The translations under genes were made by a program, and so were the position numbers. Below, one piece after another: positions 54,071-64,000 of a stretch of DNA of 64,000 nt (position 1 is the first letter of the stretch; every line of letters starts with the position of its first letter). The stretch is taken from NCBI RefSeq assembly GCF_001408515.1, contig NZ_CYPR01000055.1, forward strand, positions 62,001-126,000. The letters run 5' to 3'. The notes beneath the pieces are model-generated. The model worked only from the letters and a program-made list of their open reading frames with translations. It did not search any database and had not been told where the DNA came from. This stretch comes from Jannaschia seosinensis (GTDB lineage Bacteria; Pseudomonadota; Alphaproteobacteria; Rhodobacterales; Rhodobacteraceae).

Positions 54071-54099
54071 CTTGACCGTCGCCGGCCCCTCGTCTAGAG
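54071..54099 (+). promoter_or_regulatory. Probable promoter of rpsT
   Basis: CTTGAC (54071-54076), 17-bp spacer, CTAGAG (54094-54099). This fits the alphaproteobacterial housekeeping form CTTGAC-N17-CTATAT (six and four of six bases). It would start transcription near 54106, about 108 nt before the rpsT start. Confidence 0.45.
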
Positions 54100-54213
54100 G
54101 CCGCCCATCATGCGTGTGAGGCCCGCTTTGGCCGGAAGTCGGGTGGCCTTTGCCGCCCTGGCCCTGCGGTTTCCCGCGCGCGACGTCATTCGCATACGCT
54201 ACGAGGAAATCCC

Positions 54214-54480
54214 ATGGCCAATACCCCCCAAGCCAAGAAGCGCGCCCGCCAGAACGAGCGCCGGTTTGCTGTCAACAAGGCGCGCCGCTCGCGCATCCGC
54301 ACCTATCTCCGCCGCGTCGAGGAGGCCATCGCCTCGGGCGATCAGGCCGCGGCCGCCGAAGCGCTGAAGGTCGCGCAGCCGGAGCTGATGCGTGGCGTCA
54401 CCAAAGGCGTCTTCCACAAGAACACCGCCTCGCGGAAGGTCTCCCGCCTGTCCGCCCGCGTGAAGGCGATCGGCGCCTGA
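54214..54480 (+). CDS. rpsT: 30S ribosomal protein S20
   Basis: Primary 16S rRNA-binding protein of the small subunit (88 aa): [20 protein letters not shown], then [19 protein letters not shown] and [20 protein letters not shown]. All typical. It ends with a strong intrinsic terminator (54550-54573). rpsT next to dnaA is a conserved alphaproteobacterial arrangement. Confidence 0.98.
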   Translation: MANTPQAKKRARQNERRFAVNKARRSRIRTYLRRVEEAIASGDQAAAAEALKVAQPELMRGVTKGVFHKNTASRKVSRLSARVKAIGA

Positions 54481-54486
54481 GCGGCC

Positions 54487-54696
54487 GATTCCCGCACATC
54501 CTGTCCGGGCGGCTGCAAGATCGCCCGGCCACAGGTCAAGAGATTCGAGAGCCCGCCATTGGCGGGCTTTTTTGTTCATATGGAACAGGGCCTTGATGGG
54601 GTGTGTGAAGATTCTGTGCCACGCCCCCGCGAGTCAAGATCGAAGAGTCGTTGAGACCCCCCTGCCCCCCCGCTATCTCATCTCAACGAGCGAGTC
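54487..54696. promoter_or_regulatory. Cluster of six GANTC (CcrM-type) methylation sites upstream of rhodanese-dnaA
   Basis: GATTC at 54487, 54542 and 54610, and GAGTC at 54631, 54645 and 54692, six sites within 210 bp; a seventh (54839) is inside the following gene. With this base composition about one site is expected per 300 bp. GANTC is the target of the alphaproteobacterial CcrM methylase, which in Caulobacter ties dnaA transcription to replication. An inverted repeat TCGTTGAGA/TCTCAACGA (54648-54656, 54681-54689) lies among the sites. Confidence 0.6.
54550..54573 (+). terminator. Intrinsic terminator of rpsT
   Basis: AGCCCGCC-att-GGCGGGCT, an 8-bp stem followed by a six-T run. It lies 70 bp downstream of the rpsT stop and is the clearest rho-independent terminator in the window. 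Confidence 0.9.
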
Positions 54697-54711
54697 AGAT
54701 CGCTTCGAAAA

Positions 54712-55170
54712 ATGGGGACATCGATGATGACGGCGGATGCGCCGCGTATTTCCGAGGTTGGACCTCGGGACGCGTGGAAGATATTGTCAGACGACAGGTC
54801 TGCCGTCCTGGTCGACGTCCGGACCCGGCCCGAATGGGGATTCGTCGGCGGACCGGACGTGAGCACGCTGGGCAAGGAGGTCGTTCGTCGTGAATGGCAG
54901 ACCTGGCCCGACATGACCCCAGACCCGGACTTCGCCCGGGCGCTGATGGACGAGATCGGGGAACTTCCCTCCCGCCTTCTGTTCATCTGCCGCTCCGGAG
55001 CACGTTCGATGCGGGCCGCCGAGGCCGTCGCGACCGTCCTTTCTGCCGAGGGCCGGTCTGCGGAATGCATCAACGTCGCGGAAGGGTTCGAAGGCGATCT
55101 CGACCCACTCGGTCACCGGGGGGGCCTGAACGGATGGAAGGCCCATGGTCTGGCTTGGCGCCAGACCTAA
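54712..55170 (+). CDS. Rhodanese-like domain protein
   Basis: Single rhodanese domain (152 aa). LVDVRTRPEWGFVGG near 34-48 and the catalytic loop LLFICRSGARSMRAAEAVAT with Cys93 and following Arg/Ser residues match an active sulfurtransferase. No signal peptide. The gene starts after the GANTC-rich region and ends 33 bp before dnaA, so it probably shares the dnaA transcript. The link to replication is positional only. Confidence 0.9.
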   Translation: MGTSMMTADAPRISEVGPRDAWKILSDDRSAVLVDVRTRPEWGFVGGPDVSTLGKEVVRREWQTWPDMTPDPDFARALMDEIGELPSRLLFICRSGARSMRAAEAVATVLSAEGRSAECINVAEGFEGDLDPLGHRGGLNGWKAHGLAWRQT

Positions 55171-55203
55171 AACGCAACGAGAATATCGGGTAGGGCCGAA
55201 GAC

Positions 55204-56544
55204 ATGAGTATGGACGCATGGGAAACCGCCAAGGGCGGCATTCGCAAGGACGTGGGCACCCACAATTACACCACCTGGATCGAGCCGCTCTCGTTCCGGT
55301 CGCTCGATGAGGGGACACTGAGCCTCGCTTCGCCGACGGAGTTCATCGGCAAATGGGTGATGCAGAACTTCGAGGAGCCGATCCTGCGCCATGTCGGCGC
55401 GACGGGTATGTCGGCCGCGCGCCTCGTCTGCGCCGCCGGCGCCCGCGCCATGCCGGCCGCGGTGCGCGCCACGCCCGACGAGACCGCCCCCCGCGCCCGC
55501 CTGCGCCAGGAGAACACGCTCGACAAGCGGTTCAACTTCGACAGTTTCGTCGTCGGCAAGTCCAACGAGATGGCCCATGCCGCCGCCCGTCGTGTGGCCT
55601 CCGGCGGGGCGGTCAGCTTCAATCCCCTGTTCCTCCACAGCCGTGTGGGGCTTGGAAAGACGCACCTGATGCAGGCCATTGCCTGGGAATTGCAGGAGAC
55701 CCAGCCCGAGAAGAAGGTCATGTACCTGTCGGCCGAGCAGTTCATGTACCGCTTCGTGCAGTCGCTGCGCGAGAAGGCGACGATGGATTTCAAGGAGCTG
55801 TTCCGCACCGTGGACGTGCTTCTGGTGGACGACGTGCAGTTCATCTCCGGCAAGAACAACACGCAGGAGGAGTTCTTCCACACGTTCAACGCGCTGGTCG
55901 ATCAGGGCAAGCAGGTCGTCATCTCGGCCGACCGCTCGCCGGCCGAAATCTCCGACGTGGAGGAGCGGATCACCTCGCGGCTCCAGCAGGGTCTGGTCGT
56001 CGACCTGCACCCCGCAGATTACGAACTGCGTCTCGGGGTGCTGCAGCAGCGCGTCGACGGCTTTGCCGCACAGAATCCGGAATTCGAGATCGCCGACGGT
56101 GTGCTCGAATTCCTCGCCAGCCGGATCACCGCGTCGATCCGGGTGCTTGAGGGCGCGGTCATGCGGCTCTTTGCCTATGCCGACCTCGTCAAGCAGGAAG
56201 TCACGCTGGAGCAGGCGCAGGATGTCCTGAGCGACCTGCTGCGTGCTTCGGAGCGCAAGCTGACCATCGAGCAGATCATGAAGGTGACCTGCGAGCATTA
56301 TGCGCTGCGGATGTCGGACATGACCTCCGCCCGCCGGTCGCGGACCGTGGCGCGGCCGCGGCAGATGGCGATGTTCCTGGCCAAGAAGCTGACCCCCCGC
56401 TCCTATCCCGAGATCGGGCGGAAATTCGGCGGGCGCGATCACACGACGGTGCTCTATGCCGTGCGCAAGATCGAGGAGCTGATGGCTAGCGAGCCGCAGA
56501 TCGCCGAGGATGCGCAATTGCTGCAGCGCAAGCTCGAAGGGTAA
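55204..56544 (+). CDS. dnaA: Chromosomal replication initiator protein DnaA
   Basis: AAA+ initiator (446 aa). Domain I at 1-80 (WETAKGGIRKDVGTHNYTTW), a short linker 80-110, AAA+ core from RFNFDSFVVGKSNEMAHAAA. The P-loop reads HSRVGLGKTHLM near 145-156, where the first Gly of GxxxxGKT is Ser. Walker B is VDVLLVDDVQFISGKNNTQE, and the Arg-finger region is VEERITSRLQQGLVVDL. The DNA-binding domain ends with DMTSARRSRTVARPRQMAMF and YPEIGRKFGGRDHTTVLYAV, the DnaA signature. Start ATG 55204. Probably cotranscribed with the rhodanese gene and controlled by the GANTC-rich region. Confidence 0.97.
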   Translation: MSMDAWETAKGGIRKDVGTHNYTTWIEPLSFRSLDEGTLSLASPTEFIGKWVMQNFEEPILRHVGATGMSAARLVCAAGARAMPAAVRATPDETAPRARLRQENTLDKRFNFDSFVVGKSNEMAHAAARRVASGGAVSFNPLFLHSRVGLGKTHLMQAIAWELQETQPEKKVMYLSAEQFMYRFVQSLREKATMDFKELFRTVDVLLVDDVQFISGKNNTQEEFFHTFNALVDQGKQVVISADRSPAEISDVEERITSRLQQGLVVDLHPADYELRLGVLQQRVDGFAAQNPEFEIADGVLEFLASRITASIRVLEGAVMRLFAYADLVKQEVTLEQAQDVLSDLLRASERKLTIEQIMKVTCEHYALRMSDMTSARRSRTVARPRQMAMFLAKKLTPRSYPEIGRKFGGRDHTTVLYAVRKIEELMASEPQIAEDAQLLQRKLEG

Positions 56545-56615
56545 GTGACGGGCCGGATTTCGAGCCGGGAGACCGGTTCCGGCGAACGCGGACAGGGCGT
56601 GGCGACAACCAGACA

Positions 56616-56643
56616 TTGCACACGGTTCGGACGCCGCTATTCT
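56616..56643 (+). promoter_or_regulatory. Possible dnaN promoter
   Basis: TTGCAC (56616-56621), 16-bp spacer, TATTCT (56638-56643), 29 bp before the dnaN start. Four of six bases match at each element. The 127-bp dnaA-dnaN gap makes a separate dnaN promoter plausible. Confidence 0.35.
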
Positions 56644-56671
56644 GCGCGCCCGGACAGGCGAGGACCAGAAG

Positions 56672-57790
56672 ATGAAATTCTCCATCGAGCGCGCTGCGCT
56701 TCTTGACGCCGTAAGCCAGGCGCAGGCCGTGGTCGAACGTCGGAACACGATCCCGATCCTCGCCAACGTATTGATGAAGGCCGATGGCGACGGCGTCAGC
56801 TTCAAGGCCACCGACCTCGATATCGAGGTGATCGACACGGCCGTGGCGCAGGTCGAGCAGGCGGGCGGCACGACGGTTTCCGCGGTCCTGTTCCACGAGA
56901 TCGTGCGAAAGCTTCCCGATGGCGCACTGGTACAGCTGCGCGAGGATCAGGCGCAGGGCCGTCTGGAGGTCACGGCGGGTCGGTCGCACTTCTCGCTGGC
57001 GACGCTGGACGAGCAGGATTTCCCCGTCATGGCCTCGTCGGATTACGCGGCGAACTTCTCGTGCAAGGGCTCGGTGCTGCGCAGGCTCTTCGACAAGACG
57101 CGCTTCGCCATCTCGACGGAGGAGACGCGCTACTACCTCAACGGCGTGTACATGCATGTGGCAGAAACCGGTGACGGCCAGATGCTGCGCGCGGTGGCGA
57201 CGGACGGGCACAGGCTCGCCCGCGTGGATGCGCCCCTGCCCAAGGACGCCGAGGGGATGCCCGGGGTGATCGTGCCGCGCAAGACGGTCGATCAGGTCCG
57301 CAAGCTTCTGTCCGACGACGACGCCGAGATCGCCGTCTCGGTCAGCGAGACGAAGATCCGGTTCGCCACGCCCGCCATCACGCTGACCTCCAAGGTCATC
57401 GACGGAACCTTCCCCGATTACGCCCGCGTCATCCCCTCGGGCAACACGCGCGAGATGAAGGTGGATGCCGCCGATTTCGCCAAGGCGGTGGACCGGGTCG
57501 CGACGGTGTCCTCGGAGCGGTCGCGGGCCGTGAAGCTGAGCCTCGACGAGGACCGGCTGACGCTGTCGGTCAATGCGCCGGATTCGGGCGCGGCGGAGGA
57601 GGAGCTGGCCGTCGCCTATAGCGACGAGAAGCTCGAGATCGGCTTCAACGCCAAGTACCTGCAGGAGATCGCCGCGCAGGTCGACCGCGAGAATGCCGTG
57701 TTCCTGTTCAACGATGCGGGCGACCCGACGCTGATGCGCGAGGGCGACGACCAGAGCGCCATCTACGTCGTCATGCCGATGCGTGTCTGA
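56672..57790 (+). CDS. dnaN: DNA polymerase III subunit beta (sliding clamp)
   Basis: Processivity clamp (372 aa), three repeats of the clamp fold. The N-terminus MKFSIERAALLDAVSQAQAV with VVERRNTIPILANVLM, the middle ETRYYLNGVYMHVAETGDGQ, and the end DPTLMREGDDQSAIYVVMPM and RV are all standard. It overlaps recF by 8 bp (GTG start inside its last codons), so the two are coupled. Confidence 0.97.
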   Translation: MKFSIERAALLDAVSQAQAVVERRNTIPILANVLMKADGDGVSFKATDLDIEVIDTAVAQVEQAGGTTVSAVLFHEIVRKLPDGALVQLREDQAQGRLEVTAGRSHFSLATLDEQDFPVMASSDYAANFSCKGSVLRRLFDKTRFAISTEETRYYLNGVYMHVAETGDGQMLRAVATDGHRLARVDAPLPKDAEGMPGVIVPRKTVDQVRKLLSDDDAEIAVSVSETKIRFATPAITLTSKVIDGTFPDYARVIPSGNTREMKVDAADFAKAVDRVATVSSERSRAVKLSLDEDRLTLSVNAPDSGAAEEELAVAYSDEKLEIGFNAKYLQEIAAQVDRENAVFLFNDAGDPTLMREGDDQSAIYVVMPMRV

Positions 57791-58897
57791 GGGGGGCGGC
57801 GCCGACCGGGTCGGCGCGCTCGCGCTCTCGCATTTCCGCTCCCACCGCCGCACGCGGCTGACCTTCGACGGCCGGCCTGTGGCGATTCACGGCCCGAACG
57901 GGGCGGGCAAGACGAACCTTCTCGAAGCGGTCTCGCTCCTGTCGCCCGGCCGGGGCATGCGGCGCGCCGCCGCCGAGGAGATCATCCGCCGCCCGGAGGC
58001 GATCGGCTGGCGGATTGCGGCCGCGATCCGGGACCACGAGATCGAGTTGCGCGCCGAGCCGGGCCAGCCCCGCACCACACGGATCGACGGGAAAGCCGCC
58101 CCGCAGGTGGCGCTGGCCCGCCTGCTGCGCGTGTTATGGCTGGTGCCATCGATGGACCGGCTCTGGCTGGAGGGTGCGGAAGGCCGGCGGCGGTTTCTCG
58201 ACCGGGTGACGCTGAGCTTCCTGCCCGATCATGCGGAGGGGGTGCTGGCCTACGAGAAGGCGATGCGGGACCGCAACCGGCTTCTGAAGGACGGGGTGCG
58301 CGATCCGCATTGGTACGAGGCGCTGGAGGTGCAGATGGCCACCCACGGCGCGGCGATCGATGCCCGGCGGCGCGACGCGCTGACCCGGCTCGAAGCCGCG
58401 CAGGAGGAGGGCGGGCCGTTTCCGACCGCCGCGCTCGCCCTCACCCGCCCGGAGGAGGACGGGGTGACGGGCGCCGCGCTGGACGAGGCCGCTCTGCGCG
58501 ATGCGCTTGCCGGCTCACGCGGACGCGACATGGCGGCCGGGCGCACCTTGGTCGGACCGCATCGCGCCGACCTCGCCGGCACTTACGCGGCAAAGGGGAT
58601 CGAGGCGCGGCTCTGCTCCACCGGGGAACAGAAGGCGCTGCTGATCTCGCTCATCCTCGCCAATGCCCGTGCGCTGCGCGCCGAGACGGAGTCCGCGCCG
58701 GTCCTGCTTCTCGACGAGGTGGCCGCGCACCTGGACGCCGATCGCCGCGCCGCGCTCTATTCGGAGTTGCGGATGCTCGGCGCACAGGCGTTTCTGACGG
58801 GAACTGAGCCGGATTTGTTCGCAGAGCTGGGGGCGAATGCCCTGCACCTGTGCGTCACGGAAAATGACGGCGAGAGCCATACGGAGGAGGTCGCACC

Positions 58898-58901
<4 letters not shown>
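57783..58901 (+). CDS. recF: DNA replication/repair protein RecF
   Basis: SMC-like ATPase that loads RecA at gaps (372 aa). GTG start at 57783 overlapping dnaN. Walker A HGPNGAGKTNLLEAVSLLSP with GPNGAGKTN at 37-45; the conserved RRFLDRVTLSFLPDH, the VGPHRADL segment, the ABC-type signature in CSTGEQKALLISLILANARA and Walker B VLLLDEVAAHLDADRRAALY are present. Its stop overlaps the next ORF start (ATGA). Confidence 0.96.
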
Positions 58902-61814
<2,913 letters not shown>

Positions 61815-61918
61815 ACCTGTGTAGGATCGCGTGTAATCGTGCGCGAAACCCATAAGTTTGCGCGATTTGCCTAAAGTCATCACACTACACGACTCCGCAG
61901 GGCTTTTGAGAACGGCGG

Positions 61919-61983
61919 TGCAAAAGTCTGCCACGGTAGCGGCGGGATGAGCCTGCTGCGGGCGGCGTAAAAGTCGTCCACCT
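61919..61983 (+). repeat. Terminal repeats of the IS21 element
   Basis: TGCAAAAGTCTGCCACGG (61919-61936) is repeated as CGTAAAAGTCGTCCACCT (61966-61983) 47 bp further in. Multiple terminal repeats of this kind bind the IstA transposase in the IS21 family. Confidence 0.7.
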
Positions 61984-62024
61984 TTACCCTCTCTGGCGGC
62001 AGGGAGGGCGGGAGGATTTTCACC

Positions 62025-63512
62025 GTGGATTTGTATCGTAAGGTGCGATTGGCCTGTGCGGAGGGCATGAGCCAGCGGGCGGCGGCGCATCACTTCGGGA
62101 TTTCGCGCGACAGCGTTCAGAAGATGTTGGCGTTCTCGATTCCTCCAGGATACCGGCGAACGGCGCCCGTGAAGCGGCCGAAGCTGGACGGGTTCACCGG
62201 GATCATCGACGGCTGGCTGGATGGCGATCGCGAGGTCCATCGCAAGCAGCGGCACACGGCGAAGCGGTTGTTCGAACGGCTCCGCGATGAGCATGGTTTC
62301 ACCGGCGGCTATACGATCGTGAAGGACTACATGCGGGAGCGCGAGCGGCGCGGCCGAGAGATGTTCGTGCCGCTGGCGCATCCGCCCGGTCATGCCCAGG
62401 CCGACTTTGGCGAGGCGGTGGTCATCATCGACGGCGTCGAGCAGAAGGCGCATTTCTTCGTCATGGACCTGCCGCACAGCGATGCCTGCTTTGTGCGCGC
62501 TTATCCCGCGGCGACAGCGGAAGCCTGGATTGATGGCCACGTCCACGCCTTCGCGTTCTTTGGCAAGGTGCCCGCATCGGTCCTCTACGACAACGACCGC
62601 TGTCTGGTTGCGAAGATCCTGCCGGACGGGACGCGTCAGCGGGCCACGCTCTTCAGCGGGTTCCTGTCGCATTACCTGTTCCGCGACCGCTACGGGCGGC
62701 CCGGAAAGGGCAACGACAAGGGCAACGCGGAAGGGCTGGTCGGCTATTCCCGCCGCAACTTCATGGTGCCGATCCCGCGGGTCGCAACCTGGGACGCGTT
62801 CAACGCCCATCTGGAGGAGCAGTGCCGCAGGCGCCAAGCAGATGTCCTGCGGGGCCAGTCCGAGACGATCGGTCAACGTCTCGCGCGGGACCTGGCCGCG
62901 ATGGCCGACCTGCCGGCCGCGCCATTCGACGCCTGCGATCAGACCACCGGACGGGTCAGCTCCCAAGCGCTGGTGCGCTACAAGACCAACGATTATTCCG
63001 TGCCGGTTGCTTACGGCCACCGCGACGTCTGGATCAGGGGCTATGTCGATCAGGTCGTTATCGGCTGCGGTGGTGAAGTCATCGCACGCCATCCCCGCTG
63101 CTACGGTCGCGAGGACATGGTCTTTGATCCAATGCATTACCTGCCGCTAATCGAGCGCAAGATCAACGCTTTGGATCAGGCAGCACCTCTGGCGGAATGG
63201 GACTTGCCGCCGGAGTTTGCGACCCTGCGCCGCCTGATGGAAGCGCGGATGATCAAGGCGGGACGCCGCGAGTATGTCCAGGTTCTGCGCCTTCTGGAGA
63301 CCTTCGACATCGTCGATCTCCATGCCGCCGTGAAGAAGGCCCTGCAACTGGGCGCGGTCGGCTTCGATGCGGTCAAGCACCTCGTTCTCTGTCAGGTCGA
63401 GAGGCGGCCGCCGAAGCTCGACCTCGACGTCTACCCCTACCTGCCGCGTGCCGATGTCGCGACCACCTCGGCGGCCAGCTACATGTCTCTGCTGTCGGAG
63501 GATGCGGCATGA
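62025..63512 (+). CDS. istA: IS21 family transposase IstA
   Basis: DDE transposase (495 aa). Start is GTG 62025 with ribosome site GGAGG nine nt upstream. The N-terminal helix-turn-helix is LACAEGMSQRAAAHHFGISR (11-30). The rve-type catalytic core has the first Asp in PGHAQADFGEAVVIIDGVEQ (near 123-140), the second in SVLYDNDRCLVAK (near 187-195) and the Glu in GKGNDKGNAEGLVGYSRRNF. The C-terminal Mu-type domain follows (ALVRYKTNDYSVPVAYGHRD). Intact in frame. Coupled to istB by ATGA. Confidence 0.95.
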   Translation: MDLYRKVRLACAEGMSQRAAAHHFGISRDSVQKMLAFSIPPGYRRTAPVKRPKLDGFTGIIDGWLDGDREVHRKQRHTAKRLFERLRDEHGFTGGYTIVKDYMRERERRGREMFVPLAHPPGHAQADFGEAVVIIDGVEQKAHFFVMDLPHSDACFVRAYPAATAEAWIDGHVHAFAFFGKVPASVLYDNDRCLVAKILPDGTRQRATLFSGFLSHYLFRDRYGRPGKGNDKGNAEGLVGYSRRNFMVPIPRVATWDAFNAHLEEQCRRRQADVLRGQSETIGQRLARDLAAMADLPAAPFDACDQTTGRVSSQALVRYKTNDYSVPVAYGHRDVWIRGYVDQVVIGCGGEVIARHPRCYGREDMVFDPMHYLPLIERKINALDQAAPLAEWDLPPEFATLRRLMEARMIKAGRREYVQVLRLLETFDIVDLHAAVKKALQLGAVGFDAVKHLVLCQVERRPPKLDLDVYPYLPRADVATTSAASYMSLLSEDAA

Positions 63513-64000
63513 CCGACACCCCGAAGATCCTGCTCGCGGAGCATCTGAAGACGTTGAAGCTGCCTACCTTGCCTCGCGGGAGTATGAAAAGCTCGCCCGC
63601 CAGTGCGCCGCCGAGGGGCTGGATCATGTCCAGTTCCTGGCGCGTCTGGTCGAGCTGGAACTGATCGACCGCGAGCGGCGAATGATCGAGCGCCGCATCA
63701 AGGCCGCGAAGTTCCCGGCCACCAAGAGCCTGGACAGCTTCGAGTTCAAGGCAATCCCGAAGCTCAACAAGATGCAGGTGCTGGAGCTTGCCCGGTGTGA
63801 GTGGATAAATCGGCGCGAGAACGTCATCGCCCTCGGCCCGAGCGGCACGGGCAAGACCCATGTTGCCCTCGGGTTGGGGTTGGCCGCCTGCCAGAAAGGG
63901 CTGTCGGTCAGCTTCACCACCGCCGCGACCCTAGTCAACGAGCTGATGGAGGCGCGCGACGAGCGCCGTCTGCTCCGCCTGCAAAAGCAGCAGGCCGCCG
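63509..64000 (+). pseudogene. istB: IstB transposition ATPase, frameshifted and cut by window edge
   Basis: DnaA/DnaC-like helper ATPase of IS21. It starts MTDTPKILLAEHLKTLKLPT normally at 63509. After codon 21 (near 63571) the frame breaks: the annotated frame ends at 63664, while the family sequence continues in the -1 frame as REYEKLARQCAAEGLDHVQF, then ELIDRERRMIERRIKAAKFP, and Walker A ALGPSGTGKTHVALGLGLA near 63835. One missing G after ACCTTG would restore LPTLASREYEKL. The right part is outside the window. Either the element copy is inactive, or this is a sequencing error. Confidence 0.8.

Larger units (their letters stand above)
61919..64000 (+). mobile_element. IS21-family insertion sequence (left part; right end outside window)
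   Basis: Starts at TGCAAAAGTCTGCCACGG (61919), the likely left terminus beginning with TG as in IS21 elements. It contains the internal repeat of the transposase-binding sequence and istA-istB in order with ATGA overlap. The right end, terminal repeat and target duplication lie outside the window. It landed in the gap after gyrB without interrupting a gene seen here. Confidence 0.85.

Noticed and set aside
54481-54711. Chromosome origin (DnaA boxes) in the rpsT-dnaA gap
   Set aside because: No TTATCCACA-like box within one mismatch was found; only GANTC sites and a hairpin. An origin here cannot be supported.
61830-61875. Hairpin after gyrB as terminator
   Set aside because: Only a short interrupted stem with no T-run; too weak to call.

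Overview
The window is a GC-rich chromosomal segment from an alphaproteobacterium, most likely a Rhodobacteraceae (Roseobacter-group) species. The basis is gene content and order (rpsT-dnaA, dnaN-recF-gyrB, divergent serB/serC-serA, fliK-flgD fragment), strong G/C third-position bias, and a hairpin repeat followed by a CCCCCGAGGTATTT tail that I recognise from that group. No rRNA, tRNA or CRISPR array was seen.

Layout. (1) 1-9196, minus strand: a tightly coupled purine operon, xdhA-xdhB-xdhC followed by an ABC importer of the BMP/nucleoside type (double ATPase, two permeases, BMP binding protein cut by the window edge). Import of purines or nucleosides appears coupled to xanthine oxidation. 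(2) 9363-16552: a PRC-barrel protein, an unknown protein, the replicative polymerase dnaE, and a two-component pair (hybrid PAS kinase plus OmpR-type regulator). (3) 16716-29598, all plus strand: a branched-chain-type ABC importer (two ATPases, two permeases, binding protein) bracketed by two different AMP-forming acyl/aryl-CoA ligases. It also holds a patatin-like lipoprotein, a 37-codon ORF joined by ATGA overlaps at both ends, an unrecognised 153-aa gene followed by a terminator, thpR, an HhH/endonuclease-III-like gene and an App1-type phosphatase. This is the most system-like accessory region; the suggestion is uptake plus CoA activation of an organic acid. (4) 29873-38837: pheT (without pheS beside it), small metabolic genes (GNAT, MOSC, msrC), two thiolases, a STAS/HATPase partner-switch pair and a gamma-glutamyltransferase-like gene. 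(5) 38956-42787: the serine pathway, serC-serA facing serB, with a probable serC leader RNA. (6) 42975-49654: rlmN, an IalB-like protein, asparaginase, hspQ, then a lytic transglycosylase lipoprotein, a rod-binding (FlgJ N-terminal type) protein, fliK and flgD. (7) 49956-53158: ubiE-ubiB and mutM. (8) 53248-61814: enoyl-CoA hydratase, rpsT, rhodanese, dnaA, dnaN, recF, a VOC protein and gyrB, the chromosome-replication block. A cluster of six GANTC (CcrM-type) sites lies upstream of the rhodanese-dnaA pair and a well-formed promoter with an inverted repeat lies before gyrB. (9) 61919-64000: the left part of an IS21-family insertion sequence inserted just after gyrB; istA is intact and istB carries a one-base frameshift.

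No clearly new defence or mobile system is evident. The most unusual signals are the ligase/ABC/patatin cluster with its small coupled ORF, the 22-bp perfect palindrome at 42923-42944, the GANTC cluster before dnaA, and the gyrB promoter/operator arrangement.
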